A stretch of DNA of 64,000 nt from CAWCAW01 sp963793645 (GCA_963793645.1 CAWCAW010000006.1:62001-126000), one strand, 5' to 3'; shown: positions 43,503 to 52,404, counted from the stretch's first letter. Notes: generated by a model from the letters alone, not told the origin. Numbers and translations are program-made.

Positions 43503-44615
43503 GTGGTTGACACTCGGGTTTGTCTGTCCGTTGGGGTAGTGGCGGCGTTATGCCTGGCCGCGGCGGCCGCCGGCTGCGCCCAACCACCGCACGCGAGCGC
43601 GGCGACGACCCTGGCCGAGCGGGCCGCGGCGGGCACCGAGGCCTACGTGTGCAACTTCGCGTACGCCTCGCAGCCCGGTTCCACGCTGGCCACGGTGGAC
43701 GTGGCCGATGGCCGCCGGGGATCGTGGGTGGGAGCGGGGTCCTTGCCCTCGGCACTGGCCGCCACACCCGACGGACGCCGGCTGCTGGTCGCCAACCAAC
43801 AAAGCGACACCGTGACCGTTGTCGACACCGCCGATGACCACACCGTCGCCACCATCACCACGGGCCTGGAGCCCGACGCGGTGGCGGTGAGCCCCGACGG
43901 ACGCACGGCCCTGGTGGCCAACCTCGACGACGACACGGTGACACCGATCGACCTCACCACCATGGCGGCGCAAACGCCCATTGCCGTCGGGGCGCGTCCC
44001 GATGCGCTCGCCATCGGCGGCCCGTCGGGAACCACCGCACTGGTGGCCGACGGGCAGAGCAACACCGTCACCATCGTGAACCTGTCCACGCGCCAAACCG
44101 GCCCGGTTGTCGCCGTGGGTAGCGAACCCGACGCCATCGCCATCACGGCGCTCTCCGGCGATCGCGCTGAGGCTGCAGGCGCAGAGGTGGCCCTGGTGGC
44201 CAACTTCGGGGACGGCACCGTCACGCCCATCGACATGTCCACCTGGCGCGCCGAAGGTCCCATCACGGTGGGAGTCGGCCCCACCGACATCGCCGTGCCA
44301 CCGGGGCTGCCCTCGGGCGCGCCGGCGTCGGTACCGTCGTCAGCGCGCCCCCAGCGCGCCTGGGTCAGCGGCGGCAATTCGCTCGTGCCCATCGATCTCG
44401 ACACGCTGACGCGGGGCCCGGCCATCGACGTCGGACACATCGCCGAGGCGGTGGCCATCTCCAACGACGGGCGATCCGCGTGGGTTGCTGATCAGAACGG
44501 CACCGTCGTCTCTGTGGCGCTGGCGTCGGGCGCCACGGGGCGGCCGATCTTCGTCGGCGGACGCCCGTCGGCCATCGTCATCCCGCCGCGGCGCGCCCCG
44601 GCGCACCACCGGTGA
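43503..44615 (+). CDS. Putative lipoprotein with YVTN beta-propeller repeats
   Basis: This 370-residue protein begins with a lipoprotein-like signal (LSVGVVAALCLAAAAAGC) with Cys at about residue 25. About seven YVTN-type blades follow (AATPDGRRLLVANQQSDTVTVVDT, AVSPDGRTALVANLDDDTVTPIDL and similar), ending with AVAISNDGRSAWVADQNGTVVSVAL. The blades form a propeller that usually binds other proteins or small molecules outside the cell. The GTG at 43503 follows GGGAAA. The frame is open farther upstream, but only as antisense to the CAP gene. The start is 15 bases from the divergent CAP-protein start, so regulation is probably shared. Function unknown. Confidence 0.78.
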   Translation: MVDTRVCLSVGVVAALCLAAAAAGCAQPPHASAATTLAERAAAGTEAYVCNFAYASQPGSTLATVDVADGRRGSWVGAGSLPSALAATPDGRRLLVANQQSDTVTVVDTADDHTVATITTGLEPDAVAVSPDGRTALVANLDDDTVTPIDLTTMAAQTPIAVGARPDALAIGGPSGTTALVADGQSNTVTIVNLSTRQTGPVVAVGSEPDAIAITALSGDRAEAAGAEVALVANFGDGTVTPIDMSTWRAEGPITVGVGPTDIAVPPGLPSGAPASVPSSARPQRAWVSGGNSLVPIDLDTLTRGPAIDVGHIAEAVAISNDGRSAWVADQNGTVVSVALASGATGRPIFVGGRPSAIVIPPRRAPAHHR

Positions 44616-44618
44616 CAG

Positions 44619-45038
44619 TTACGTCGTAAGGACGAGTTGAGACTGGGTGACCCGGGCCACCAGGCGCTCCGTCTGGTCGCGGACATCGGTCTCGATCACA
44701 ATCAGAGTTCGACCGACGTGAAGGGGTCGAGAGCGAGCCTCAATGAATCCCTCGCGCACGGCCCGGAGAAAGTTGGTCTTGGATTCGACGGTCGTCGTTC
44801 CTGGGGCCCCAGCGGGAAGGTTCAAGAAGGCACAACTTCCTCCGGTGCTGTCGGCGAGCGCCATGACAACGCCTCCATGCATCACGCCGGCGGTCGTGCA
44901 CAGCCCCGATGCCCAATCCAGCCGAGCGCACACCTGGTCGGGTTGATAAGTGACCACGGTGATGCCCAACGTTGCCGCCAACGGCATCACGGCGCGCAGC
45001 GCGCCGGTGAAGTCGTCATCGGATGGCATCGTGGACAC
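44619..45038 (-). CDS. Hotdog-fold thioesterase (PaaI family)
   Basis: This 139-residue protein has the PaaI/YbgC fold: MPLAATLGITVVTYQPDQVCARLDW, the helix motif GVMHGGVVMALADSTGG and ESKTNFLRAVREGFIEARSRPLHVGRTLIVIETDV. The HGG plus downstream acidic residue pattern is the thioesterase active site. The substrate is an acyl- or aryl-CoA that cannot be identified here. The GTG at 45038 or ATG at 45029 starts it. It converges with the lipoprotein gene, 3 bases apart. Confidence 0.87.
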   Translation of the reverse strand: MSTMPSDDDFTGALRAVMPLAATLGITVVTYQPDQVCARLDWASGLCTTAGVMHGGVVMALADSTGGSCAFLNLPAGAPGTTTVESKTNFLRAVREGFIEARSRPLHVGRTLIVIETDVRDQTERLVARVTQSQLVLTT

Positions 45039-45051
45039 GACGGTCAGGCGG

Positions 45052-45124
45052 TGGGCCGCCCGGGGCTCGAACCCGGCACCTTGGGATTAAAAGTCCCCTG
45101 CTCTACCCGATGAGCTAGCGGCCC
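45052..45124 (-). tRNA. tRNA-Lys (anticodon UUU)
   Basis: The sequence is 73 bases. The acceptor arms GGGCCGC and GCGGCCC pair perfectly, the D arm is AGCTC...GAGC, the anticodon loop is CTTTTAA and the T arm GGTTCGAGCC is canonical. The anticodon TTT reads AAA/AAG lysine codons. The anticodon stem has one G-A mismatch at its base. No full CCA is encoded (ACCG follows), so CCA must be added enzymatically. Confidence 0.95.
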
Positions 45125-45248
45125 TAAAAGAGAGTATCCGGCACTGTCGACTCCACTGTGGCTTCATCAAGGCGACGACACACGTTAACGGCATGTTCGC
45201 GTAGTTCACGGGCGTCTTGCATTTCGTTCCCAGCATTCTCTCAGCGAT

Positions 45249-45267
45249 GGCGCCGTCGGACGGCGCC
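45249..45267. repeat. Inverted repeat downstream of the acetyltransferase gene
   Basis: GGCGCCGTC and GACGGCGCC flank a single base in the 230-base stretch between tRNA-Lys and the GNAT gene stop. It could be a terminator stem for the minus-strand GNAT gene or a protein site. No T-tract. The rest of 45125-45355 shows no gene I can support. Confidence 0.4.
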
Positions 45268-45355
45268 AAGCGGACGCGCATCATCGAAGCCTTGTGGATC
45301 CGTTGGGAAACGATCACCGTCTAGGCGATCAAAGCGAAGTCGCGCGGCACCAATG

Positions 45356-45676
45356 TCACCGGTCTCCTGCCATCGACTTCCAGTCGATCTCCACGGTGGC
45401 AGCCACATCGGGGTGCTCGCGCAACCACCGACACGCGTAGGGACACCAGGGAACGACGATCCGTTTCTCGTCGATGGCGAGCTGCACGGCGCCCCGCACG
45501 AGCTGCCCGGCGATGCCTCGCCCCTCAATGGCCTCGGGAACACCGGTGTGCACGATGATGAGGCGGCCCTCATCGCGCTCGTAGACAAGCTCGGCGACAG
45601 AGCCCTGGAGCTCGACGATCAGACGATGGTTGGCGCCGTCGCGCACCACGACGGGGGCGTCTTGCTCTGCACTCAT
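45356..45676 (-). CDS. Short GNAT-type N-acetyltransferase (YjdJ-like)
   Basis: This 106-residue protein is the compact GNAT form. AELVYERDEGRLIIVHTGVPEAIEGRGIAGQLVRGAVQLAIDEKRIVVPWCPYACRWLREHPD includes the acetyl-CoA loop (EGRGIAGQLV) and the CPY...HP ending common to this subfamily. The acceptor is unknown. It begins 28 bases past the DUF2510 gene, so the two may be co-transcribed. Confidence 0.85.
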   Translation of the reverse strand: MSAEQDAPVVVRDGANHRLIVELQGSVAELVYERDEGRLIIVHTGVPEAIEGRGIAGQLVRGAVQLAIDEKRIVVPWCPYACRWLREHPDVAATVEIDWKSMAGDR

Positions 45677-45704
45677 GGTGAGGCGCGAGATGCGGCTGCG
45701 GCCG

Positions 45705-46307
45705 TCAGGAGTTCGAAACAGATGAAAGAAGCCCTGCCGACGAGGGCTGGCGCGTGGCTCGAGGCCGAGGCCGCTGGGCCCACACCGCTACCCAGCTGGG
45801 TGTGTGATGGGAATCGAGCTCGGTCTCGCACGCCAAGCACGTCAGCTCGTCGGAGTACTTGGAACCGACCAGGACGAGCGAGCCGGCGTCATCGCTCTCC
45901 TTGTCCCACCACTGCGACGCCGCGTAATAGATGCCGGGACGGTGGCATTTGCCGCATGTCTCTTCGACGTCACCGACGTCGTCCACGTCGTCGACACCCT
46001 GGTTGTCGTCGATGTCGAGCATCACGGCCACTCCGTCGGCTTGTCGGGCTGGTTCGTTTTCTTCGGTCTCATCGGACTCATCGATGTCGTCGATCTCGTC
46101 GTGCTCGCCATACTCGTCGGTTTCCGCCTCCACGCCAACTTGGGGTGAGCCGATCGACCGCACCTCGTCGCCCAACTCGAACCCGTCCCAGTGGCGGGCC
46201 ATGGTGGGATCATCAGGATCCTCGTACCAGCCCGGTGCCAGACCCCGGTAAGCGTCTAGTTCATCCGACCCTCGGAGATCACTTGGAGAAGCGGTGTCGT
46301 TCGTCAT
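45705..46307 (-). CDS. DUF2510-domain protein with zinc-ribbon-like cysteines
   Basis: This 200-residue cytoplasmic protein of unknown function has an N-terminal DUF2510 motif (APGWYEDPDDPTMARHWDGFEL), a short domain usually found at the ends of actinobacterial membrane or secretion proteins. A long acidic stretch follows (EHDEIDDIDESDETEENE), then two cysteine pairs (CGKCHRPG and CLACE) about 45 residues apart that could bind one zinc. There is no membrane helix. The upstream region carries three AGTGA direct repeats. Confidence 0.65.
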   Translation of the reverse strand: MTNDTASPSDLRGSDELDAYRGLAPGWYEDPDDPTMARHWDGFELGDEVRSIGSPQVGVEAETDEYGEHDEIDDIDESDETEENEPARQADGVAVMLDIDDNQGVDDVDDVGDVEETCGKCHRPGIYYAASQWWDKESDDAGSLVLVGSKYSDELTCLACETELDSHHTPSWVAVWAQRPRPRATRQPSSAGLLSSVSNS

Positions 46308-46375
46308 GTCATCGCACCCGGTCCGGCTCTAGAACAGCACAGGCACGGGCTCCCCGCCATCCTAAAAGCCAGTAT

Positions 46376-46398
46376 TCACTCGTGTCACTCGTGTCACT
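46376..46398 (-). promoter_or_regulatory. Three AGTGA direct repeats with 9-base spacing
   Basis: On the minus strand the region upstream of the DUF2510 gene reads AGTGACACG, AGTGACACG, AGTGA at a 9-base period, about 70 bases before the ATG. AGTGA is the left half of the Streptomyces BldD box, and a BldD homologue lies at 52405-52974. No matching TCACC half is seen, so this is a weak hypothesis. Confidence 0.35.
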
Positions 46399-46445
46399 AA
46401 GCGATTGCGACCCGTTTGCCCGCATCACGCGTCGCCTTGGGGCGA

Positions 46446-47369
46446 TCAGGACATTAGTGCAGGCGCCAGCGCGCGGTACTGCGCCAAGGGAAAGTGCAGA
46501 GGGACGGGGGAGATCACCTGGATGCAGACGTGATCGGCTCCGGCCTGGCGGTGCTCACCCACCTTGGCGGCGACGGCGTCGAGGTCCCCCCAGCACACCA
46601 CGGCATCGACCAGACGGTCGCTTCCGCCTCCAGCCAGGTCGTCGTCGGTGAACCCGAGGGAACGAAGATTGTTCGAATAGTTGGGCAAGGTGAGATACAG
46701 AGAGGTGAACGTGCGAGCCAAGGCGCGAGCCGTACTGGGGTCGCGTTCGAGGACCACCGTCACCTCGGGTGCCAGCACCGGGCCGGGCCCCAGGGCCTGG
46801 CGCGCCCTGGCCGTGTGCTCGGCCGGTACGAAGTACGGGTGTGCTCCCGCCGCCCGGTCTCGGGCCAGCTCGAGCATGCGAGGACCAAGGGCGGCGAGCA
46901 CGCGGTGATCCTGGGCTACCCCCGGCACCTCATCTTTCGGACCGGTTCGTCCGCCCAGGCCGTCTAATTCGTCGAGGTACTCAACCATGTGCGAATAGGG
47001 ACGGGCATAGCCCTCGGCGATCACGGCGTGGCTGGCACCGAGGCCCAAGACAAAACGTCCCGGGTGGCGGGCCTCGAGACGGGTGACAGCACCGAAGAGA
47101 TCGGCAGGCGCCGTGGCCCAGATGCTGGCGATGCCGCTCGCCACGTTGATCGAGGTGGTGGCTTCGAGGAGACGCTCGAAGATGGGGGGGAGCCCGGGTT
47201 CGAAGCCGGCCGAGGTCCATAACGTCGAATACCCGAGGGATTCCATCTCGGCGGCGACGTCGGCCACCGATCCTGGCGCGTCGCCGGCGCCTGTCGCGGC
47301 ATCGACGCGCTCAGCGCGCCACGAGCCGCTCCACCAGATGCCCACCGGTCCAAGGTGCACGCGCCGCAT
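46446..47369 (-). CDS. LLM-class (luciferase-like) F420-dependent oxidoreductase
   Basis: The 307-residue TIM-barrel protein has family segments: LGPVGIWWSGS, EMESLGYSTLWTS, SINVASGIASIWATAPADLFGAVTRLEARHPGRFVLGLGASH and VLAALGPRMLELARDRAAGAHPYFVPAEHT. In actinobacteria this LLM subgroup mostly uses coenzyme F420 rather than FMN. The substrate is unknown. The ATG at 47369 is chosen because MRRVHLGPVGIW aligns with the family start. The gene is divergent from the tyrosine phosphatase gene, 39 bases apart. Confidence 0.85.
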   Translation of the reverse strand: MRRVHLGPVGIWWSGSWRAERVDAATGAGDAPGSVADVAAEMESLGYSTLWTSAGFEPGLPPIFERLLEATTSINVASGIASIWATAPADLFGAVTRLEARHPGRFVLGLGASHAVIAEGYARPYSHMVEYLDELDGLGGRTGPKDEVPGVAQDHRVLAALGPRMLELARDRAAGAHPYFVPAEHTARARQALGPGPVLAPEVTVVLERDPSTARALARTFTSLYLTLPNYSNNLRSLGFTDDDLAGGGSDRLVDAVVCWGDLDAVAAKVGEHRQAGADHVCIQVISPVPLHFPLAQYRALAPALMS

Positions 47370-47408
47370 GGTAGCGACCGGGGAACCGGACCATCGGCCC
47401 GACAGGCC

Positions 47409-48186
47409 ATGATGACGACCATGGTCAACTCCTCGCGACTGCTTCCCCTCGTGGGTGCGTACAACTTCCGAGATCTGGGCGGCTATGCGACCATCGACGG
47501 CCGCAGCACGCGTTGGGGTTGGCTGTACCGAAGCGACACCCTGCACGAACTGACCAGTGACGACCTGGCCGTGTTGCGCGAGCTGGGCCTCAACAGCGTC
47601 ATCGACTTGCGCACGCCGACCGAGGTCGAGCGCTCCGGTCGCGGCCTGATGAGTGCCGAGCCGGTTCGCTATGTCAACTTGTCGGTCCTCAGAGAGGAAT
47701 CGCCGCTTCCCGACGGCCCCGGTGAGCAGATGGCGGCACCGACACCAAGGATCGCCGACACCGCGGCGCGCTACCTCTCGTATCTCGACATGGGACGCGC
47801 CTCCTTGGTCGAGTCGATCGGCATCATGGCGGACGGGGCCAGCTACCCCCTCGTCTTTCATTGCCAGGCCGGCAAGGACCGTACCGGCGTCCTCGCCGCG
47901 CTCGGTGCTCGAGTGCATCGGCGTCGAGCGCGCCACCATCGTCGAGGACTACGTGCTCACCGCCACGCGCATGGACCTCATCATCGGACGGCTACGGCGC
48001 GATCCACACTTCGCCGGGCGCGTCGACGAACTCCCTCCGTCGGTGTTCACGGTCGAGGCCTCCACCATGGAGCGCTTCCTCGACGGGTTGCGGGAGCAAT
48101 TCGGTGGGGCCGCGGCGTGGGCGTTGGGTGCCGGTGTGCCGCCCGCGCACATCGATGCGTTGGCCGATCTTCTCTTGGAGCGTTGA
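47409..48186 (+). CDS. Tyrosine-type protein phosphatase (one frameshift)
   Basis: Residues FRDLGGYATIDGRSTRWGWLYRSDTLHELTSDDLAVLRELGLNSVIDLRTPTEVER define the actinobacterial PTP-B-like family. The catalytic P-loop is FHCQAGKDRTGVLAAL (Cx5R with the extra Lys/Asp typical of MptpB-like enzymes). One extra base near 47905 separates GVLAAL from LECIGVERATIVEDYVLTA. The length of 3n+1 agrees, and about 258 residues are restored. It probably dephosphorylates phosphotyrosine or phosphoinositides. There are three in-frame ATGs (47409, 47412, 47421). Confidence 0.85.
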
Positions 48187-48213
48187 GCTCCGCGGCTGAC
48201 TGCGGCCGCCGAT

Positions 48214-48906
48214 TCAGGATCCGAGAAAGGATCCCGACTGCCAGCCGATGGAGCCGTTGCTGGCGTGGCTCGGCGCCGGGGCACTCGCCAACGCCGGCGC
48301 CTGGCACGCGCTGTGTCCGGTCTGGGCGCCGTACCAGGTGGCCGTGCTCGATCTCCATACGAACCAGCACGTGCCCGAGGCGGAGTGGACGGCCAAGGTG
48401 ACCCCCCCGTTGGCTCCCCCGGCGGCGGACAGGCTCATCTGGGCCGTGGTTGTCGACGGGCCTGAAGTAAAAGGATCGCCTCGGCTCTCGCCCGCCAGCG
48501 ACGCCACTGTCACCTCGCCGTATCCGCCCGCACTCAGCGCGGCTTGATCCACCACTGACAAGGCCGCGGTGAGGTTGGTCTGCGCCACCGTGTCCCCGGC
48601 CTGCGCTACCAGCTCGCTGGGTGCGCCGGCCACGGCGTCCCCATCGCCACCCGCGGCGCCGCTGTCACCAATGGCGACCTGACCGCCGGGCAGGGCCTCC
48701 ACCGGGCTATCGCCTTTGCCGACCTTCGTCGGCAGCCCATTGAGCGAGTTGACGGCGATCAATGCCATCACCGCCAAGATGGCCAGGGACGCGACGAGGC
48801 CGAGCATGCCGATGCCGTCTTCCCCACCGCCGGCCCCACATCGCGGGGCGGCCAACGCTGCGTCCATCGGGTCCTGCCCTCGCCACGGGAACTCGACCTC
48901 TCTCAT
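48214..48906 (-). CDS. Pilin-like single-helix exported protein
   Basis: I do not recognise this 230-residue protein. A short cytoplasmic N-terminus (MREVEFPWRGQD...RCGAGGG) is followed by EDGIGMLGLVASLAILAVMALIAVNSL, a glycine-preceded hydrophobic helix resembling a type IV prepilin or pseudopilin start, though the usual Glu at +5 is missing. The exported part is Gly/Ala/Ser-rich (VAQAGDTVAQTNLTAALSVVDQAA, WFVWRSSTATWYGAQTGHSACQAP) with two cysteines. The ATG is at 48906. It is divergent from the SipW-dependent locus with 126 bases between starts, suggesting shared control. Confidence 0.55.
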   Translation of the reverse strand: MREVEFPWRGQDPMDAALAAPRCGAGGGEDGIGMLGLVASLAILAVMALIAVNSLNGLPTKVGKGDSPVEALPGGQVAIGDSGAAGGDGDAVAGAPSELVAQAGDTVAQTNLTAALSVVDQAALSAGGYGEVTVASLAGESRGDPFTSGPSTTTAQMSLSAAGGANGGVTLAVHSASGTCWFVWRSSTATWYGAQTGHSACQAPALASAPAPSHASNGSIGWQSGSFLGS

Positions 48907-49032
48907 CGTACTGCGCTTGGCGTTGCCCCAAAACGCACAAAGTGGCGAGAAATATCGCCCACCGTGAAGGTTCTCAAGGGGTGGGACCGCCCCGTCGATT
49001 GTTGGTGGGAAGCCATCCACGGAGGCCACCCG

Positions 49033-49728
49033 ATGTCTGCCAGATCACCCAAACACACGAGCACGCATGTGCGCCCGCACAAGCTGTTGCTGCACGCGGC
49101 GAGCACCAAACTCGTGTTGTCGGCCGCCATCGTGCTGGTGATCGCGGCGGTGGCCACCGTCGGCGCATGGGCGGCGTGGAGCGTGTCCGATTCGAACAGC
49201 GGCAACTCGTTTTCGACCAACACCGTACTGTTGGACGACAACCAAGGTGGCCAAGGTGGTTCGACCACCACCACCGGTACGGCGTTGTTCAACGTGACCA
49301 ACCTCGAGCCTGGGTCAGCGGTTACCACGGACTGCATCGGTGTCGACTTCACCGGAACGGCATCAGTAGGATCGCTCACCCTCACCGCCGCGCTCGGTGG
49401 GGCAGGGCAAAGCGCCTTACAGGGGCAGCTGACCATGAACGTGGCGACGTTAAATTCTTCGGGGACAGTAGCGGTGACGCCCGGTTCGAACACCAACAGC
49501 GGCTCGTGCACCAACTATCCCTCTGGTGGAACGAACACCAACGTCGGCACGCAGGGCGCCACGCTGCAGAGCTGGGCGTCGGCCTCGCCGTACACGGTCT
49601 CCTCGCCGGTGACCAACACCTGGTACAAGTTCACGGTGAGCGGCCTGCCGGCGGGTGACTCGTCGTGCGCCACCTACTGCAACCAGACCATCACGGTCGC
49701 CTTGACATGGACGCTGACAACCACATGA
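49033..49728 (+). CDS. SipW-dependent secreted protein (TasA/camelysin-like candidate)
   Basis: This 231-residue protein has a basic N-terminus, a signal helix (about residues 27-49, LVLSAAIVLVIAAVATVGAWAAW) and SVSDSNSGNSFSTNTVLLDDN right after it. This layout, with a small polar patch then GNxFxxNT, is the SipW-type signal seen in TasA, TapA and camelysin-like proteins, where cleavage occurs near the AW(A/S) region. The mature part is Thr/Ser/Gly-rich and beta-like, with four Cys. GGAGG lies seven bases before the ATG. The stop overlaps the signal peptidase start by four bases, so protease and substrate are co-translated. Fibre formation is inference. Confidence 0.65.
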   Translation: MSARSPKHTSTHVRPHKLLLHAASTKLVLSAAIVLVIAAVATVGAWAAWSVSDSNSGNSFSTNTVLLDDNQGGQGGSTTTTGTALFNVTNLEPGSAVTTDCIGVDFTGTASVGSLTLTAALGGAGQSALQGQLTMNVATLNSSGTVAVTPGSNTNSGSCTNYPSGGTNTNVGTQGATLQSWASASPYTVSSPVTNTWYKFTVSGLPAGDSSCATYCNQTITVALTWTLTTT

Positions 49729-50315
49729 CCTCCACCCTCAGGATCTCAGCGGGCGCCCATGCCCAACGACGCCCGGCCCGCCACACTGCACGTCGTGTAC
49801 GGCGCCTCGGCAGCACCATCCCCACCGTCGTGCTCTGCGTCATGTTGGTGGCCTCGCTCGTCTTGCTGGCCGGCACCATGTTCGGGTTTCGGGCCTTCAC
49901 CATCAAAAGTGGATCGATGACACCGGCGCTGGCCGTCGGAGACGTGGTCATCGACAAGTCTGTGAGCCCGGCCACCCTGCACAGCGGTGCCGTCGTGACC
50001 TTTCGCGACCCCGCCCTCGGCCAGCAACTGGTGACCCACCGGGTGCTCTCGGTGAAGCGGGTCGGAGACGTGATGCTGTTCGTCACCAAAGGAGACGCCA
50101 ACCGCGTCCCCGAACACTGGAGCGTTTCGACGAACGGCCACCTGGGACGTGAAGTCGCCCGGGTGCCGGGGGCCGGGCAGATGCTGGCCGACGTGAGCAC
50201 GCCTATGGCTCGGATCGTAGAGATCGCCGTTTTCGCCCTGTGCCTCGGCACCGTCGCGCTCAGGCGCATCTGGCTCGAACCAGAGGCACCTCGGCCGACG
50301 TACTCGCCGGCCTAG
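49725..50315 (+). CDS. SipW-type (ER-type) signal peptidase I
   Basis: This 196-residue S26B protease has a first helix at about residues 31-51. The catalytic Ser64 is in TIKSGSMTPALAVGDVV, His105 is in QLVTHRVLSV and FVTKGDANRVPEHW gives the Asp box. His in place of the bacterial Lys marks the ER/archaeal/SipW group. A second helix lies near the C-terminus (about 170-187). It overlaps the upstream secreted-protein gene (ATGA), so that protein is the likely substrate. Confidence 0.85.
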   Translation: MTSTLRISAGAHAQRRPARHTARRVRRLGSTIPTVVLCVMLVASLVLLAGTMFGFRAFTIKSGSMTPALAVGDVVIDKSVSPATLHSGAVVTFRDPALGQQLVTHRVLSVKRVGDVMLFVTKGDANRVPEHWSVSTNGHLGREVARVPGAGQMLADVSTPMARIVEIAVFALCLGTVALRRIWLEPEAPRPTYSPA

Positions 50316-50392
50316 CCGTCCGGACCGAAGAACCCAGGAACCTCGGCGACCACCCGTTGTAAAGGTTGCCAGGAGCACCGAGGTTGCGGCTC

Positions 50393-52153
50393 ATGCGGAC
50401 AGCACACCATCGGCCGGCTGCCTCCAGCCGCTCCCTGCGTTTCTGGCCGGTAGTGCTCGTGGTGGCGGCGGTGGTGCTTCCCTCGGTGCGCCATGAATGG
50501 TCCAACTCGGGTGCTGTGTGGGTGGCCACCGACGCACCCACCAGTAACGGGCTAAAGACCGTCAACTGGACCGGTCCGGCCACCCAACTCGTGTTCATGA
50601 CGGCCCCTCAGCAGATCGAGGACAGCACGTCGGGGGCAATGATCGTCCAAGAGGAAGACGCCGTCGGTAATGCGGTCATCGCAACGGCGACGGTGACGGT
50701 CACCCTCACCTCGGGCAGCGCCAACGTGACGTTTTCTCCGAGCGCCTCGGTCACCATCGCAGCGGGATCGAGCACGGCCACCTTCACCATCAGCGATACC
50801 ACCGACACGGCGCCGGAGACCATTACGGCGGCGTCTACGGGCATGGTGTCCACCACCCAGACCGAGGCCTTCAACGCGGCCGGTTCGCACACGACGGTGA
50901 CGGTGGGGAGCCAATCGGGTTCGCCCGCCCCCAACGGCACGGCCACGTTCGCGGTGACAGTCACCAACTGCAGCGGATGCAACACGCACGGCTACAGCCT
51001 GACCGGAGTGGGCGGCCTCCCGCCCGGGGCGACGTGGTCGGCCAACACGGCATGTGACGACATCACCGGTGCATCACCGTCGTACACCTTCACATTGACG
51101 GTGACGACGACGACGGCCACGCCGGCGCGCGCCACCGCCTATGCGTTGGACGTCACCGCGGCGCGATGGAACGACAGCGCCGACTGCAACGTGAGCGGCG
51201 GGATCTACGAGGACGCCGAGGGAACGGGATCGCTCACCGTCGGCTCTGGATCCGCCTCCAAGATCGTCTACGAGGTGCAGCCCAGTGGGGCCACCTCATC
51301 AGGCGGTGTGTTCCCTTTGCTACCGAAGCTCGCCGTCGAGGATGCCTACGGCAACGTGGTCACGTCCGCCTCGGCGTCGGTGACACTGACACTGGTGGGG
51401 ACGGGCACCTTGGCCGGATGCACGGGCGCCGTGGCCACCACTAGCGGGGTGGCAACATTCAGCGGCTGTGACGTCACCGGCACCGTCGACCTCGTCAACG
51501 ACACGCTGACGGCCACGGCGTCGGGGGGCTTCGCCGGCACGGCGGTGAGCAACCCCTTCGACATCACGGGGGCGGCCAGCAAGGTGATCTTCACAACCCA
51601 ACCGGCGGGAGACTCGGGAACCGGCGGTCTGTCGACCCAACCGGTCGTGTCGGTGGAGGACTCGAGCGGCCACGTGGTGACGGCCAGCAGCGCCTCCATC
51701 ACCATCGCCCCCAGCTCGGGGACTCTCGTCTGTAAAGACAGCGGTCTGACCGTGACGGCGAGGTACGGCGCGGCGACATTCGGAGGGTGTGCGCTGACCA
51801 CCGCCAAGACGGGAGCCACCTTGAGCGCCACCTCGTCGGGGCTGACCTCGGCGACGAGCACCACGTTCAACGTGACCATCTCGGCTCCCACCGTGTCCGC
51901 CCCTTCGTCGGGGACACCAGAGGCGATCGCCGCCACGGAGACGTCGACGTTCACCGTCACCGGCACCAACTTCGCCTACGGCCTCACCGTGGCCGACAGC
52001 GGCGGGAACTTCACCATCGACGGGTGGACGTGGACGAGCGCGACCCAGATCAGCGTCACCGCCACCTGCACGGCGGCCGGCACCGACGGCCTCATCGTCA
52101 CCAACCCCGACACCGGTGCCGTCACGGCGGCCAGCTCTCTGACCAGTACGTAG
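50393..52153 (+). CDS. Large secreted repeat protein with Ig-like domains
   Basis: A signal helix (FWPVVLVVAAVVLPSV) is followed by VWVATDAPTSNGLKTVNW, reminiscent of a SipW-type site, then about 540 residues of Thr/Ser/Ala/Gly-rich beta-sandwich repeats. Blocks resembling invasin/bacterial Ig-like domains recur: ATQLVFMTAPQQ, SKIVYEVQPSGATSSGG and SKVIFTTQPAGDSGTGG, each followed by VEDxxGxxVTxASASVT. The last about 80 residues (TVSAPSSGTPEAIAATETSTFTVTGTNF) look like an IPT-type domain. No sortase motif is seen. The ATG at 50393 is used; TTG codons at 50366 and 50384 are alternatives. It follows the SipW gene by 77 bases and is probably part of the same unit. Confidence 0.68.
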   Translation: MRTAHHRPAASSRSLRFWPVVLVVAAVVLPSVRHEWSNSGAVWVATDAPTSNGLKTVNWTGPATQLVFMTAPQQIEDSTSGAMIVQEEDAVGNAVIATATVTVTLTSGSANVTFSPSASVTIAAGSSTATFTISDTTDTAPETITAASTGMVSTTQTEAFNAAGSHTTVTVGSQSGSPAPNGTATFAVTVTNCSGCNTHGYSLTGVGGLPPGATWSANTACDDITGASPSYTFTLTVTTTTATPARATAYALDVTAARWNDSADCNVSGGIYEDAEGTGSLTVGSGSASKIVYEVQPSGATSSGGVFPLLPKLAVEDAYGNVVTSASASVTLTLVGTGTLAGCTGAVATTSGVATFSGCDVTGTVDLVNDTLTATASGGFAGTAVSNPFDITGAASKVIFTTQPAGDSGTGGLSTQPVVSVEDSSGHVVTASSASITIAPSSGTLVCKDSGLTVTARYGAATFGGCALTTAKTGATLSATSSGLTSATSTTFNVTISAPTVSAPSSGTPEAIAATETSTFTVTGTNFAYGLTVADSGGNFTIDGWTWTSATQISVTATCTAAGTDGLIVTNPDTGAVTAASSLTST

Positions 52154-52404
52154 AGGCGGCAGGTCTTACAAAGGGAGCCCCATCCCCGGGATCTCCTCGC
52201 CGGGGGGATCAGAGATCACCGGAGACAGGGTCCAACCGAGCGTCGAGCCTCGGCGAGACATGCCGCAGCGGACGACGCACGACCTCCCGCACTGTCATCA
52301 CGTGCGGACACCGTCACTGTCGCCAATGCGGGCTGGGGAAAACAAGAGGCGAAACCTGGGGATTTTGCGGCGCGATAGATGCGTGCACGAGCAAAGATCG
52401 AACC
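52154..52404. terminator. Convergent intergenic region with a G/C hairpin at 52182-52209
   Basis: ATCCCCGG at 52182-52189 can pair with CCGGGGGGAT at 52200-52209 with a small bulge, a plausible terminator for the surface-protein gene. The remaining about 195 bases hold no gene or RNA that I can support. Confidence 0.35.

Noticed and set aside
49033..50315. Sortase-assembled pilus locus
   Set aside because: No LPxTG-like motif or sortase is present; the peptidase has the Ser/His pattern of SipW-type signal peptidases.
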